DNA of 64,000 nt from Paenibacillus sp. P25 (GTDB lineage Bacteria; Bacillota; Bacilli; Paenibacillales; NBRC-103111). Below are positions 40,501 through 48,796 of the stretch, piece after piece. The stretch spans positions 2,046,001 through 2,110,000 of the forward strand of contig CP085629.1 in NCBI GenBank assembly GCA_024704175.1. The letters run 5' to 3'. The notes under the pieces were generated by a model. The model searched no databases. It saw only the letters and a program-made list of their open reading frames with translations, and had not been told where the DNA came from. Both the position numbers and the translations under genes were made by a program. Every line of letters begins with the position of its first letter. Positions within the stretch are counted from its first letter, which is position 1.

Positions 40501-40780
40501 CCACCGTCAAATAGGAGCTGACATCGATCGTCTCGTAGTAATGCCGCCACCGGTCCCCTTTACACGGGCCCGAACCGACGGGCTCGCCATTTATCCATAA
40601 GCGGTACCGGCTGTGCGCGCTGACCGATAGCGCCAGGGATGCAGGTTCCGACAGCGCAAACACACAGCGAAAATAAGCCGTTTCGTTACTCGACCCTTTC
40701 CCCGCGTGACCCGGTCCTTGACCGTCGGCCCGACGTGCGGACAACCAGTAAGCGTCCGTCAGCTTCGTAGTCACGTCCAT
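37571..40780 (-). CDS. GH78-type alpha-L-rhamnosidase fused to a xylose-isomerase-like TIM barrel
   Basis: 1069 residues in one open frame. Residues about 30-360 are the jelly-roll parts of GH78 rhamnosidases (YRLWINGEPVGSGP; DAGELTTGYVRLRVEQGQGSRVTPLYAES). About 380-720 is the (alpha/alpha)6 catalytic domain (MHETYEDCPYYEQLQYTMDTR; FIDWVPEWDELNGAP; GWGALPLFEF). From about 795 a separate sugar-phosphate isomerase/epimerase barrel begins (VGTSFSVANPIDLHEVKRAGLDCIELTW; HIPFGTEWDP; CCDVNHLF; HISDNDGMDEKHWLPGEGIIEW). No signal peptide. Together they could release rhamnose and isomerise a product. The fusion is suspicious: two single-base repairs of the kind seen elsewhere would split it into two genes near 38360-38400. 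Three bases after the upstream hydrolase. Confidence 0.75.
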   Translation of the reverse strand: MDVTTKLTDAYWLSARRADGQGPGHAGKGSSNETAYFRCVFALSEPASLALSVSAHSRYRLWINGEPVGSGPCKGDRWRHYYETIDVSSYLTVGVNVIAAKVVAYGPYESLRQGFGGPVSVMANAAGPCWIAGGQCLSADGTVLADVTTGAAEDGWLVCIDEAIDWEAYSPAYFVGAMERVDGTKPPRGWNCTGQPGGTWEVPVRRWKADGRPYGIIPPFPPLERPIPLLFEQERNLVREIVPTRQPGEATISFGADGMPRNPVVIPADSLKTVILDAGELTTGYVRLRVEQGQGSRVTPLYAESFSTKRERGFPIKGKRDDADRFDLIGHEDVYRPSGGQDVYEPFWFRTFRFVKITVETGDEPLLLYPLEYRVTGYPLAVSSAVESTASWIRPLWDVSVRTLQRCMHETYEDCPYYEQLQYTMDTRLQILFTYAISGDTRLALRAIDDYHASLLPEGILQARYPCMESQVIPTFSLHWIFMLEDYYWQTGDPSIIRKYRATIDSVLEWFDRKIGGFGLVERLGYWEFIDWVPEWDELNGAPEATLHGPSTIHNLVYAYALQTAARLSALTQRHETAAEYGRRAADVLAAVRAHCWSEPAGLYREGPEFEQISQHAQVWAVLTGLAAGEEARLLMQRMLERDDLLRCSYAMSFYLFRALEKVGLYAETERLWQDWRNLLALNLTTWPEDPFMQRSDCHGWGALPLFEFTRCLLGVQAAAPGWEAIRIKPNILSMEHMSGQAITPKGPVKVEWKRTEEGLAVAGESPAGTPLCVVLPDGMEHHLPHGGRFELICETGCNQANEPNFTRWKVGTSFSVANPIDLHEVKRAGLDCIELTWRPLDIFDPEVKWKCDQVVAAARKMGLEVTSLHIPFGTEWDPSSADPAGCEQVINKVRQVFSYAREWGIRTAVFHPSWEPILPEERAQRLETARQTLGQLSRDAASYGIRLATECLPRTCLGHSASEMEYLTAGNPELGICCDVNHLFKEKPQHFIERLGDRIVTTHISDNDGMDEKHWLPGEGIIEWREVLAAFAGKGYRGVMMHEIRKPDPFAIKDRWQRLIGGCKRKAV

Positions 40781-40783
40781 CGC

Positions 40784-43463
40784 TCAACTCCCCTTTTTGC
40801 CGTGATGATATTCCAGCTTCACCGGGCCGAACAGCCCGCCGTCTTGAAGGATGGAGAACATCTCTCGCTTGTCCTTCCAGCCGTCACCCGCATTTTCCAG
40901 CTCTTCGGCCCGGCTCATGCGGTTGGATACGACGTTCGTGATTTGAACCGCAAACCGGTTCAGCCCCGGCTGAAGCGCCTCCGTCACATCAAAACGATAC
41001 GGCGGAATAAAGCTGCTTCCGGCAGGTGTATCATTAACGTGCAATTCCGCGATTTCCTCGACCCGGCCCAAATCGAGGATAACTCTAACATCGGTCGCCG
41101 CCAACGCTTCCACTGTCGTATCGGCAAGGTCCAAATTCCACGTGTAGGTGACCGAACCGGAAAAGGCGGGATCCAAGCTGAGCCACGAAGGCAACCCCGT
41201 TCTTGTGGCCTCCTGCCATTGAAATTCGATTCGTTCCTCCGGAACGGAAATCGTCTGTACCGCATCCGTGCCGGTCGTGTAAGCCGCAGGCCGAGGCCTT
41301 GTCTCGACGGCTTCCCCAGCCGCTGGGCCAGCCTCTGTAATCAGCAGCGATCGGTAAGGCGGCAGTGTAACATGGAATTCGCTCCATGGCTCCGTCTCCG
41401 ATCCGCCTGCTGCACGTTTCGGCGACTCCCAACACTCCCCGTCACCGGCTCCCAGGCGAGAAGCGAATCGCCGGAAGCCATGCTAGGCAGGCGCACCCAG
41501 CCGGCAATCGCCACGCTCACATCTTCATTGCTCAAGAACCACACATTCCGGCCATCTCTAACCCGGTGAAGCAGGCGGAGATGCTCACGCCCGTTACCAT
41601 GAAATACGATCTGCGGCCCCACACCTGCTTCCCGCAGCACGAACGGCAGTCGGGAGGGATTCTCGGACAAGCGGAAGCTTGCCGCATCCAGCAGCGAGAG
41701 CCATTGTTCCGGATTCAATTCACGCTGTACGACTCGCGACGGCGACCGGTCGGCGAAAACTACCGGAATTCCCGCTTGCGCGAACTCCGCCAGCTTCTCG
41801 AGCAATTCAGGCGTCGCCGACTCCAATCCGGGAACGACGATTCCTTCATACGTCTCGTTCCGCAGCTCAATTCCGCTCCCGACGACCCGCGCCTTCTTCG
41901 TCAATTCGTCCGCCGGGACGAGATCGTAGTCGTACTGATGTTCCTGCAGCATCTGCTGTACATCCTCAATCGGTGTCGACACGCCCGCATACCCTAACGC
42001 CCCCGGATACACCAGCAGCAGCGAAGCGACGTGCCTTCCCCGCGCAGCCAATCCGAGAGCCGGTTCACATAGCGGACATACTCGGCAAAATAAGGCCACT
42101 GCGGATTGAGCCCGCCGTCGTAAAAGTAGGGCGGGCAGTCCAGATCCGGCCACCTTGGGTTGAAGGCATGCAAGATGAAATGGTTGATCCCCCTCACCGC
42201 CTGCCAGTCGGTCAGCCATTTCATCATCCGCAGCCCGAGATGCCATCCGTACGCTCCGAACGTCTCGGACAGCGCCAAATCGTCCTGCACGCCATACACA
42301 TGAGCGGCGGAGCTGCCCAGCTTAGGCAGGCCCCAATAGTCCCGGTTGCGGTGCCCCGGAATGACTTGATTGCAGACGAGATCGATACCGCCCTCGTCCA
42401 TAAAGCGGGACACCTCAAAGAAGTCCCCGGCCCTTCCGTCGTCCGCTCGTGGAACATGTAGCGTTCTCCGTGCCGCGGGCATGCTTCATGCTCGTACCAG
42501 TGTCCGATATATTTCAGCCCGTGCTTGCCGCACCATTCGTGAATCGGCCGACAGTATGTGTCGGCATAAGCCTTGTTCAGGAAATCGTAATAATCGTACG
42601 TGAAGAAAGAAGCCGCCCGGCTTTCCCGTTTCAGCCAAAGAGCCGGCAGGTAGGGCAGCGGGTCGTAGCCTTTCGCCTGCATAAAGCGTCTGCGGAGGTC
42701 ATACCCCCATGGGACTTCCTGCTCCTCATTGAAATAAGCCGGCTCGTCAAAGAAAAAGCCGCGAATCGGGCTCGCCAAAATAAGCCCCAAGCTGCGTCTT
42801 CGAGGATTCGTATACACGCTCGATGAACGCCCCCACCGCTTCCGGGTGCAGCGGATCGATATAATTGTCCGCCCGGTCCTCGACGACGAAGCATACGATC
42901 CAATCTCCCGGCGGAACATCCCACTGCACGCCGTGAACAATCCCGTGCATATGCGGCGAATCGCGGCGCTGCAGCCGATCCGTCAGATCGACACGCCGGG
43001 CGTAATCGATCCCCTCATCCGTCTCCGGATACGCGGATACGCTTACAATGGCGGATCGGCTGTGCTGCGTCCACGGCGGCATGAGGCTGATGCGGGCGAG
43101 CGGCCCGCGGTAGCGCACATATTGGAGTCTCAGGGACGAGCGCCGGAACGCCGGGTCGAGCTTCTGGATCGTGTTGCCCGCCACCCCGCTCGGATACCAT
43201 TTCTCGTCGAACAAATAGGCGCTGACCCCGGCTTCCCGGCACCAGTCGAGCAGCAGCATCAAGTCCGCCCACCACTTGGGGCCCAGATAGTCCCAATGAG
43301 GCCGCGATTCGAACGTCATTTCCCCAATACCCTGAGCGACGGCAAGGTCGAACGTGTGCCGCGACTCCGCTTCGCTCTCCGTCCCATGCAGCCAAAACAG
43401 CGTGCCCAGCAAGTGCGGCGGCCGCTCAAAGCGCTGTCTCCATTCGGGCGTAATACCCATCAT
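40784..43463 (-). pseudogene. GH106-like alpha-L-rhamnosidase-type glycoside hydrolase (four frameshifts)
   Basis: About 893 residues after repair. The N-terminal barrel has PKWWADLMLLLDWCREAGVS and AYLFDEKWYPSGVAGN, similar to the YDExGWPSGxAGG motif of GH106-like enzymes. FFFDEPAYF, NHFILHAFNPRWPD and a C-terminal galactose-binding jelly roll (VTYTWNLDLADTT; RVEEIAELHVNDTPAGSSFIPPYRFDVTEAL) follow. Breaks lie near 42767-42769, 42443-42444, 42038-42041 and 41437-41440; the last two are GGGG runs needing one more G. The reading in every segment is family-like, so the gene is probably intact in the organism. No signal peptide; it acts on imported oligosaccharides. Confidence 0.72.
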
Positions 43464-43484
43464 GCACCCGCCTCCACTCCGAAG

Positions 43485-44369
43485 TTATCCTTTTACACTG
43501 CCGAGCACGATACCTTTAATAAAAAATCGCTGCAGCGGCGGATACGCAAGTAAAACCGGCAACGCGCCCAGAATAATTTGTGCTGTCTTCACCGTTCGCT
43601 CCGAAATGTCATTCAGTAAAGACAAGTCGGTGGATGTCAGCATCGTCAAGTCTTGACCGACGATGATCGTGCGCAAATAGCTTTGCAGCGGATAATTGTC
43701 CGGCGTGTTCATCAGAATGAGCCCGTCGAACCAACTGTTCCAATGCCCGACGATGGTAAACAGCCCGATCGTCGCGAGCGCCGGCAACGAGAGCGGAGCA
43801 TAAATGCGCCACAGCGTCGTCCAGTGCCCCGCCCCGTCCATAAAGGCGGACTCCTCCAGCTCTTTCGGCAGTCCCCGGTAGAAATTGAGCAGCAAAATGA
43901 CGTTGAACACCGGCACCGCCCCCGGCAGCACCAAAGCCCAAATCGAATCCAGCGGCCCCAGCGATTTGATCGTCATATACCACGGAATGAGACCGCCGTG
44001 AACCAGCATCGTAATCACGAACAGCCATGCATAACCGGTTCTCCATTTGAATTTCGCCTTTTCTTTCGCGAGCGGATATGCCGTGAGCACGGTTAGGAAC
44101 ATGCTGATCGCCGTGCCAAGGACGACGCGTTTCAGCGTGATCGACAGCGCCGTTAGGAATTCCGGCTTCTGCAGCACGAAACGGTACGCGCTCGTCGTAA
44201 ACTGTACAGGCCACAATTTCACCAAGCCGCCCATCGCCGCCGCGCTGGAGCTGAATGAAACCGCAAGCACATGAACGAGCGGCGCTAGACAAAGGACGGC
44301 GAGTCCGATCAGGAACGTATAGTTAAACACGGCAAATAGAATGCGGCCTGCCCCCGAATGGCGAACCAT
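43485..44369 (-). CDS. Carbohydrate ABC transporter permease, LplC/YtcP-type
   Basis: 294 residues, six predicted membrane helices. The EAA loop is ELEESAFMDGAGHWTTLWRIYAPLSLPALAT, and the C-terminus RFFIKGIVLGSVKG is the standard ending of the LplC group. It forms the membrane channel with the LplB-like protein encoded 15 bases upstream. No ATPase gene is nearby; such importers in Paenibacillus usually share a common MsmX-like ATPase encoded elsewhere (established for the family). Confidence 0.92.
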   Translation of the reverse strand: MVRHSGAGRILFAVFNYTFLIGLAVLCLAPLVHVLAVSFSSSAAAMGGLVKLWPVQFTTSAYRFVLQKPEFLTALSITLKRVVLGTAISMFLTVLTAYPLAKEKAKFKWRTGYAWLFVITMLVHGGLIPWYMTIKSLGPLDSIWALVLPGAVPVFNVILLLNFYRGLPKELEESAFMDGAGHWTTLWRIYAPLSLPALATIGLFTIVGHWNSWFDGLILMNTPDNYPLQSYLRTIIVGQDLTMLTSTDLSLLNDISERTVKTAQIILGALPVLLAYPPLQRFFIKGIVLGSVKG

Positions 44370-44384
44370 CTCTTCCCCTCCTCG

Positions 44385-45281
44385 TCAAAATATGCGGTAG
44401 CCGGCGAACCGATATGCGAGCCCGTACGATACGGAGATCAGCAGCGGCGACACGAGGGATTTGAACAGTCCGACGGCGGTCGCCACGCTGTACTGTGCAT
44501 CGATCAAGCCGATCCGGTACACGAACGTATCGATAATGTCCCCGCTGGCGTACACTTGCGGGCTGTACAGATTGAACACCTGATCGAAACCGGCGTTCAG
44601 CACGTTCCCGAGGCTCAGTGTGGTCATCAGAACAATGACCGGCATCATTCCCGGAATCGTAATTGTGAGTGTCTGCCTCCAGCGGCCGGCCCCGTCCATG
44701 ACAGCCGCCTCGTACAGCGTTTGATCGATGCCCGTGAGCGCCGCCAAATAGACGATCGTACCGAAGCCGAAATCTTTCCACGTGTCTGTGGCGACAAGCA
44801 CATAAGGAAACCAGCGATTATCGCCCAGAAAATAAATGGGCTGGATCCCGGCCAGACCGAGCGCATCGTTGACGATTCCTTTCAGCGACAGCACGTCGAT
44901 CAAGACGCCGCCCAGAATGACCCAAGATAAAAAATGCGTCAAATAGATCAGCGTCTGGACAGTCCGCTTGATGCGCTCCCGCGCCATTTCGTTCAGAAGC
45001 AGCGCAACTGCAATCGGAACGACGAGTCCTGCGGCGATCTTCATCACGGCGATAAACACCGTGTTATACAGGATTTGCAGCATGTCCGGCAAGTGGTAAA
45101 CGTAGAGAAAATTTTGCAGCCCCACCCATTCCGAACCGAAGAAGCCTTTGGTCGGGTAAAATTTCTGAAACGCGATGATGATGCCGACCATCGGCCAATA
45201 GCTGAACACGGCGAGGAAGACCAGCGCCGGCAGAAGCATCAGGTGCAGCGGCAGTTCATGCCGCCAAGTTTTAAACCTCAT
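44385..45281 (-). CDS. Carbohydrate ABC transporter permease, LplB-type
   Basis: 298 residues with six predicted helices (LPLHLMLLPALVFLAVFSYWP at the start). The EAA loop LYEAAVMDGAGRWRQTLTITIPGM is clear. Start at 45281 (MRFKTWRHE) behind AGAAAGGGCGGCG, 35 bases after the binding-protein stop; the open frame extends into the binding-protein gene but has no RBS there. Partner of the LplC-like permease. Likely cargo is a rhamnose-containing oligosaccharide, given the two hydrolases downstream (inference). Confidence 0.92.
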   Translation of the reverse strand: MRFKTWRHELPLHLMLLPALVFLAVFSYWPMVGIIIAFQKFYPTKGFFGSEWVGLQNFLYVYHLPDMLQILYNTVFIAVMKIAAGLVVPIAVALLLNEMARERIKRTVQTLIYLTHFLSWVILGGVLIDVLSLKGIVNDALGLAGIQPIYFLGDNRWFPYVLVATDTWKDFGFGTIVYLAALTGIDQTLYEAAVMDGAGRWRQTLTITIPGMMPVIVLMTTLSLGNVLNAGFDQVFNLYSPQVYASGDIIDTFVYRIGLIDAQYSVATAVGLFKSLVSPLLISVSYGLAYRFAGYRIF

Positions 45282-45316
45282 GATAGCGCCGCCCTTTCTA
45301 TGGGAGTCCGCTCTTA

Positions 45317-46969
45317 TTACTGGACGGATTTGACCCAGTCGTTCACTTCTTTCGTCATGTCGTTTCCGCCGAGCTTCTTCCAGTCCTCGGCAAATTTGTC
45401 GAAGAGTTCGATTGAATCGCCCATGATGATTTTCGTGAAGGTCTCCAGCTCCATCTTGTCGAGCGTTGCCTTCTTGTCGCCCATGCTCTTGGTCGGGGCG
45501 CCGAAAAACTGGTTCATGAGCGGCAAATTGTTGTTTTTGTACTGGTTGATAACTGCGAACGAGCTTGTTTCCCCGAACACCCGCGCTTGATTCCACTGCT
45601 TGTTATCCCCTGCGTTAAACTGCTTGATTTTGTCGTAAACCGCTTTCTGCTCGCCGTTCAGCTTGGAAGTGTCGCCGGTTTTCAAGCTGTTCGTCACCGA
45701 TAAGTAAACGTCCAAATTTTTTGTCGGGGACCAGGCGTTAAACGGTGCATGCTTAAACAATTCAATACCGGCTGGCGAGCCGAAAAAGTGGTCGAAATCC
45801 TGCTTCTCGCCCCAGCCCTTCTCGATAAACAAATTGACCATTTGCATAACGGCTTCCGGATGCTTGGCGTTTTTCTTGACCGCATAATACACGAACACCG
45901 GATTCCCGACTTGCGGCCTTGCCGGACTCGAGTCGACGGAGACGATCGGGTACGCCTTCCATTCCATACTCGGGTCGAGGTCTTTCCCTTTTTGCAAGGG
46001 GTTGATGGGATTCCACATCGCTCCGTAATACAGCCCGACTTTGCCGGCGACCGCATCCTCTGCCGTTTTGTTGCCGTCCTTCACGCCGAATTCCTTGTCT
46101 AACAGGCCCGCTTTATACATGTCTTGCAGTTTAAGCAGCGCCGCCTTCGTCTCGGGCTGTATGGAGCCGTACACAATGCGGCCGAAAGCGTCTTTCACCC
46201 AGGCGCCCGGATAGGCATGGAAGCCGTTGAAAAAACCGCCCAGCCCCATAATCCCGCCGCCGATAATGCCTTTGTTGATGCCAAGTCCGAACGTATCGCT
46301 CTTTCCGTTTCCATCCGGGTCCCGCTTGGCGAAAGCTTCCGCGATCTTATACACGTCGTCCATCGTCTTCGGCTCCGGCAAATTCAGCTTTTGCAGCCAG
46401 TCGGTGCGCACCCACAGAACATTGGCACCGTCGATGGATGCGTTCGTATTCGGAATCGCCATCAGCTTGCCGTTGAACTTGGCCGAATTCAGTTGCTCCC
46501 CATCCATGAATTTCTTCGCGAGCGGAGATGCATACTTAGCGTAAACGTCGGTCAAATCCGCAACCATTTCGGCATCCACCAGCTGCTTGAGCTGCCCGGC
46601 CGTAACCGGAATAATGTCGGGAAGATCGCCGGATGCGATCATGACGTTCATTTTTTGAGTCGCATCTTCCCCGCTGGTCGCCACCCATTTGTATTTCAGG
46701 TTGATACCGAGCTCATCCCTGTACGCCCGGCTCCATTCGTTATCGTCGACCGTATCGTCGCCTGCGAATTTGACGGAGGGGTCCACTGTGCGGACCGTCG
46801 TCACTTCGATCGGCACCGCGTACTTGCTCAGCGGCCCGGCGGGAGCGGCCTGTGCCGCAGCATCGCCCGGATCTATGCCGGGAGCCGGCGGAGAGGAAGA
46901 CGAATTGCAGGCGGAGACGGCGATCATCGAGCTCGCGGAGAGAAGGGCCAACGCAGATTTCACATACTT
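45317..46969 (-). CDS. ABC transporter extracellular sugar-binding lipoprotein, LplA-like
   Basis: About 550 residues. A signal peptide ends in the lipobox AVSACNSS, followed by a Ser/Pro/Ala linker. The mature protein is a large (over 500 residue) LplA-type solute binder: NEWSRAYRDELGINLKYKW, ASGDLPDIIPVTAGQLKQLVDA, VLWVRTDWLQKLNLPEPKTMDDVYKIAEAFAKRDPDGNGKSDTFGL. GGGGAGG lies 7 bases before the start MKYVKSA; six codons of open frame lie upstream. It feeds the two permeases and is preceded by a two-component system that probably induces it. Confidence 0.92.
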   Translation of the reverse strand, partial: KYVKSALALLSASSMIAVSACNSSSSPPAPGIDPGDAAAQAAPAGPLSKYAVPIEVTTVRTVDPSVKFAGDDTVDDNEWSRAYRDELGINLKYKWVATSGEDATQKMNVMIASGDLPDIIPVTAGQLKQLVDAEMVADLTDVYAKYASPLAKKFMDGEQLNSAKFNGKLMAIPNTNASIDGANVLWVRTDWLQKLNLPEPKTMDDVYKIAEAFAKRDPDGNGKSDTFGLGINKGIIGGGIMGLGGFFNGFHAYPGAWVKDAFGRIVYGSIQPETKAALLKLQDMYKAGLLDKEFGVKDGNKTAEDAVAGKVGLYYGAMWNPINPLQKGKDLDPSMEWKAYPIVSVDSSPARPQVGNPVFVYYAVKKNAKHPEAVMQMVNLFIEKGWGEKQDFDHFFGSPAGIELFKHAPFNAWSPTKNLDVYLSVTNSLKTGDTSKLNGEQKAVYDKIKQFNAGDNKQWNQARVFGETSSFAVINQYKNNNLPLMNQFFGAPTKSMGDKKATLDKMELETFTKIIMGDSIELFDKFAEDWKKLGGNDMTKEVNDWVKSVQ

Positions 46970-47110
46970 CATAAGTAACCTCCCCAATGGTAAGTATGGC
47001 TAAAATGTGCTCCTCAGGCATTGCTTCCAGTTTTTATTATAGGGGCGTTTTGCTTCACCTTCCTATACTAACAATTGCACATTCATTGTCCGAATTGGAG
47101 AACTTTCAGT

Positions 47111-48796
47111 TTACTGCCCGGACGAGCTGAGGCGGTACAATTCGCGAAACTCCTGTGGCGTGCAGCCCGTCTTCTTCTTAAAGATGCGGGTAAAATAGGC
47201 CGGCGATTCGAATCCGACTTTCCTGCATATTTCATGCATTTTCAGATGGGAGCGGGTCGCCAGCTCCTTCGCTTTCTTGATGCGCTCTTCGGTAATATAA
47301 TCCGGCAAATTCATGCCGGTACATTGTTTGTAAAGCCTCGACATGTAGTAAGGATTCAAGTGGACAAGGTCGGATAACGCCGTCAAGGAAAGATCGGCAT
47401 CCAAGTGCTCCGTAACATATTGGTTCAGCGTATCCACCACCTGATTCGTGTGATCCGTCTTTTCGCTATCCCGCACCTCGAACAGCCGCAGCGCCGCGTG
47501 GATCAAATAGTGGAAAGCGTCCCTTCGGGTCGCATGAAGCTGATAGTGAGACACTTGATCCAGCTGAATGTCCGAAGGCGGCTCATGCTGCTCGCCCCAG
47601 CGGTTCCATTGCGCCAGCAAGTGAGCGGCGAGCGCGTAATACACTTCCAGGAAGAAGCCGGTCTCCTCATAGAAGGGTTCCAGTTTCTCCGCCAGCTCCG
47701 TGAGAAGCTTGAGGGTTTCTGGCTTACCCCCGGTGTCATAGTAATAGTCGGTTCCCGTCCATTTGCGCAGCAAGTTCCGGATCGCCAGTTTCGCGTTTTC
47801 ACTCTCGCCCTGCGCTTCATCTGCCGCCGGCCGGCGTTCCATCACGATCGTTTCCTGGCCAATACCCAGTCCACGGCCTAATCCAGCCCGCAAATGCTCG
47901 TAGCAGGACGGAAGGTGCCGCCATTCGACCTCAGCGTGGCCCGACGCGATCGAGATCGGCACATTCAACAGCTCCAAACTTGTCGACTGAATCATCTCCA
48001 AGTCGCCGTGGACGAGCCGAACTGCCCGGTCCCACAACGGCTCGGCCGAGTCAGAACGGAACTCCACAAGTGAGGCCGTCGGCTGTATCAGCCATAGAAA
48101 CCGGTAATGCTCCAAATTCACCGCCTGCAACGTACAGGAATCCAAATATTCCTTGGCAATATTATGAATGGCGAACATCATCAGCGTTTTATCCGAAGCT
48201 TTCGCGATCCGATCGGGCCAGCAATCGACCCGTCCCATCACCAGCATCACCTTATCGTCCAGCCGCAGACGGAATGTGCAAATCTCGCAGCAGACTCCGG
48301 CTTCAAGGACGGCAGCTGGCCGCGTGCCTTCGCACAGCCCTTGCAGCAGTTCCCGCTGCAGCATCGGCACAGCCAATTGAAACTGCTCCGAGGCTTTGTC
48401 CACAAACTTGGCGCTAAGCCGTTCGGCGTCAAGCTGCGCGATCGCCTTGCGTACGCTGCGCAGCACTTCCTCGTCGCTTTCGGTCTTCAGGATGTAATCG
48501 ACACTTCCGCCCCGCATGGCGGTTTGAGCGTATTCAAAGTCGGGGTGGCCCGTGAGAAAAATCATTTTGCACGCCGGCCACCGTGCGTTGATATGCTCCT
48601 GCAGCTCCAGCCCCGACATCCCCGGCATCCGAATATCGGACACAACGATGTCGTACCGCATCAAATTCAGCTTCTCCAGAGCCTCATCCCCACCATAGGC
48701 GCGGTGTACGTCCAGCTGCAGTTCTTCCTCTTGCAGCGACCGGTACATGCCGTCTACGATAATCGGTTCGTCGTCAACGACCAGCAAGCGATACAT
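47111..48796 (-). CDS. Two-component response regulator, AraC type
   Basis: 561 residues. The receiver domain (1-120) has the acidic pocket VVDDEP, the phosphorylated Asp in YDIVVSDIRMPGMSG and the Lys in YILKTES. A long middle region has no motif I recognise. The last 100 residues hold two helix-turn-helix motifs (LTALSDLVHLNPYYMSRLYKQCTG; MHEICRKVGFESPAYFTRIFKKKTGCTPQEF). Start MYRLLVVDDE at 48796 behind GGGGAAGGCGG. It overlaps the kinase gene by 23 bases, so the pair is co-translated, and it stands upstream of the sugar importer it probably activates. Confidence 0.93.
   Translation of the reverse strand: MYRLLVVDDEPIIVDGMYRSLQEEELQLDVHRAYGGDEALEKLNLMRYDIVVSDIRMPGMSGLELQEHINARWPACKMIFLTGHPDFEYAQTAMRGGSVDYILKTESDEEVLRSVRKAIAQLDAERLSAKFVDKASEQFQLAVPMLQRELLQGLCEGTRPAAVLEAGVCCEICTFRLRLDDKVMLVMGRVDCWPDRIAKASDKTLMMFAIHNIAKEYLDSCTLQAVNLEHYRFLWLIQPTASLVEFRSDSAEPLWDRAVRLVHGDLEMIQSTSLELLNVPISIASGHAEVEWRHLPSCYEHLRAGLGRGLGIGQETIVMERRPAADEAQGESENAKLAIRNLLRKWTGTDYYYDTGGKPETLKLLTELAEKLEPFYEETGFFLEVYYALAAHLLAQWNRWGEQHEPPSDIQLDQVSHYQLHATRRDAFHYLIHAALRLFEVRDSEKTDHTNQVVDTLNQYVTEHLDADLSLTALSDLVHLNPYYMSRLYKQCTGMNLPDYITEERIKKAKELATRSHLKMHEICRKVGFESPAYFTRIFKKKTGCTPQEFRELYRLSSSGQ

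Noticed and set aside
45282..45596. N-terminal extension of the LplB-like permease frame
   Set aside because: Overlaps the binding-protein gene, is low-complexity and hydrophilic, and lacks an RBS; the ATG at 45281 has one.
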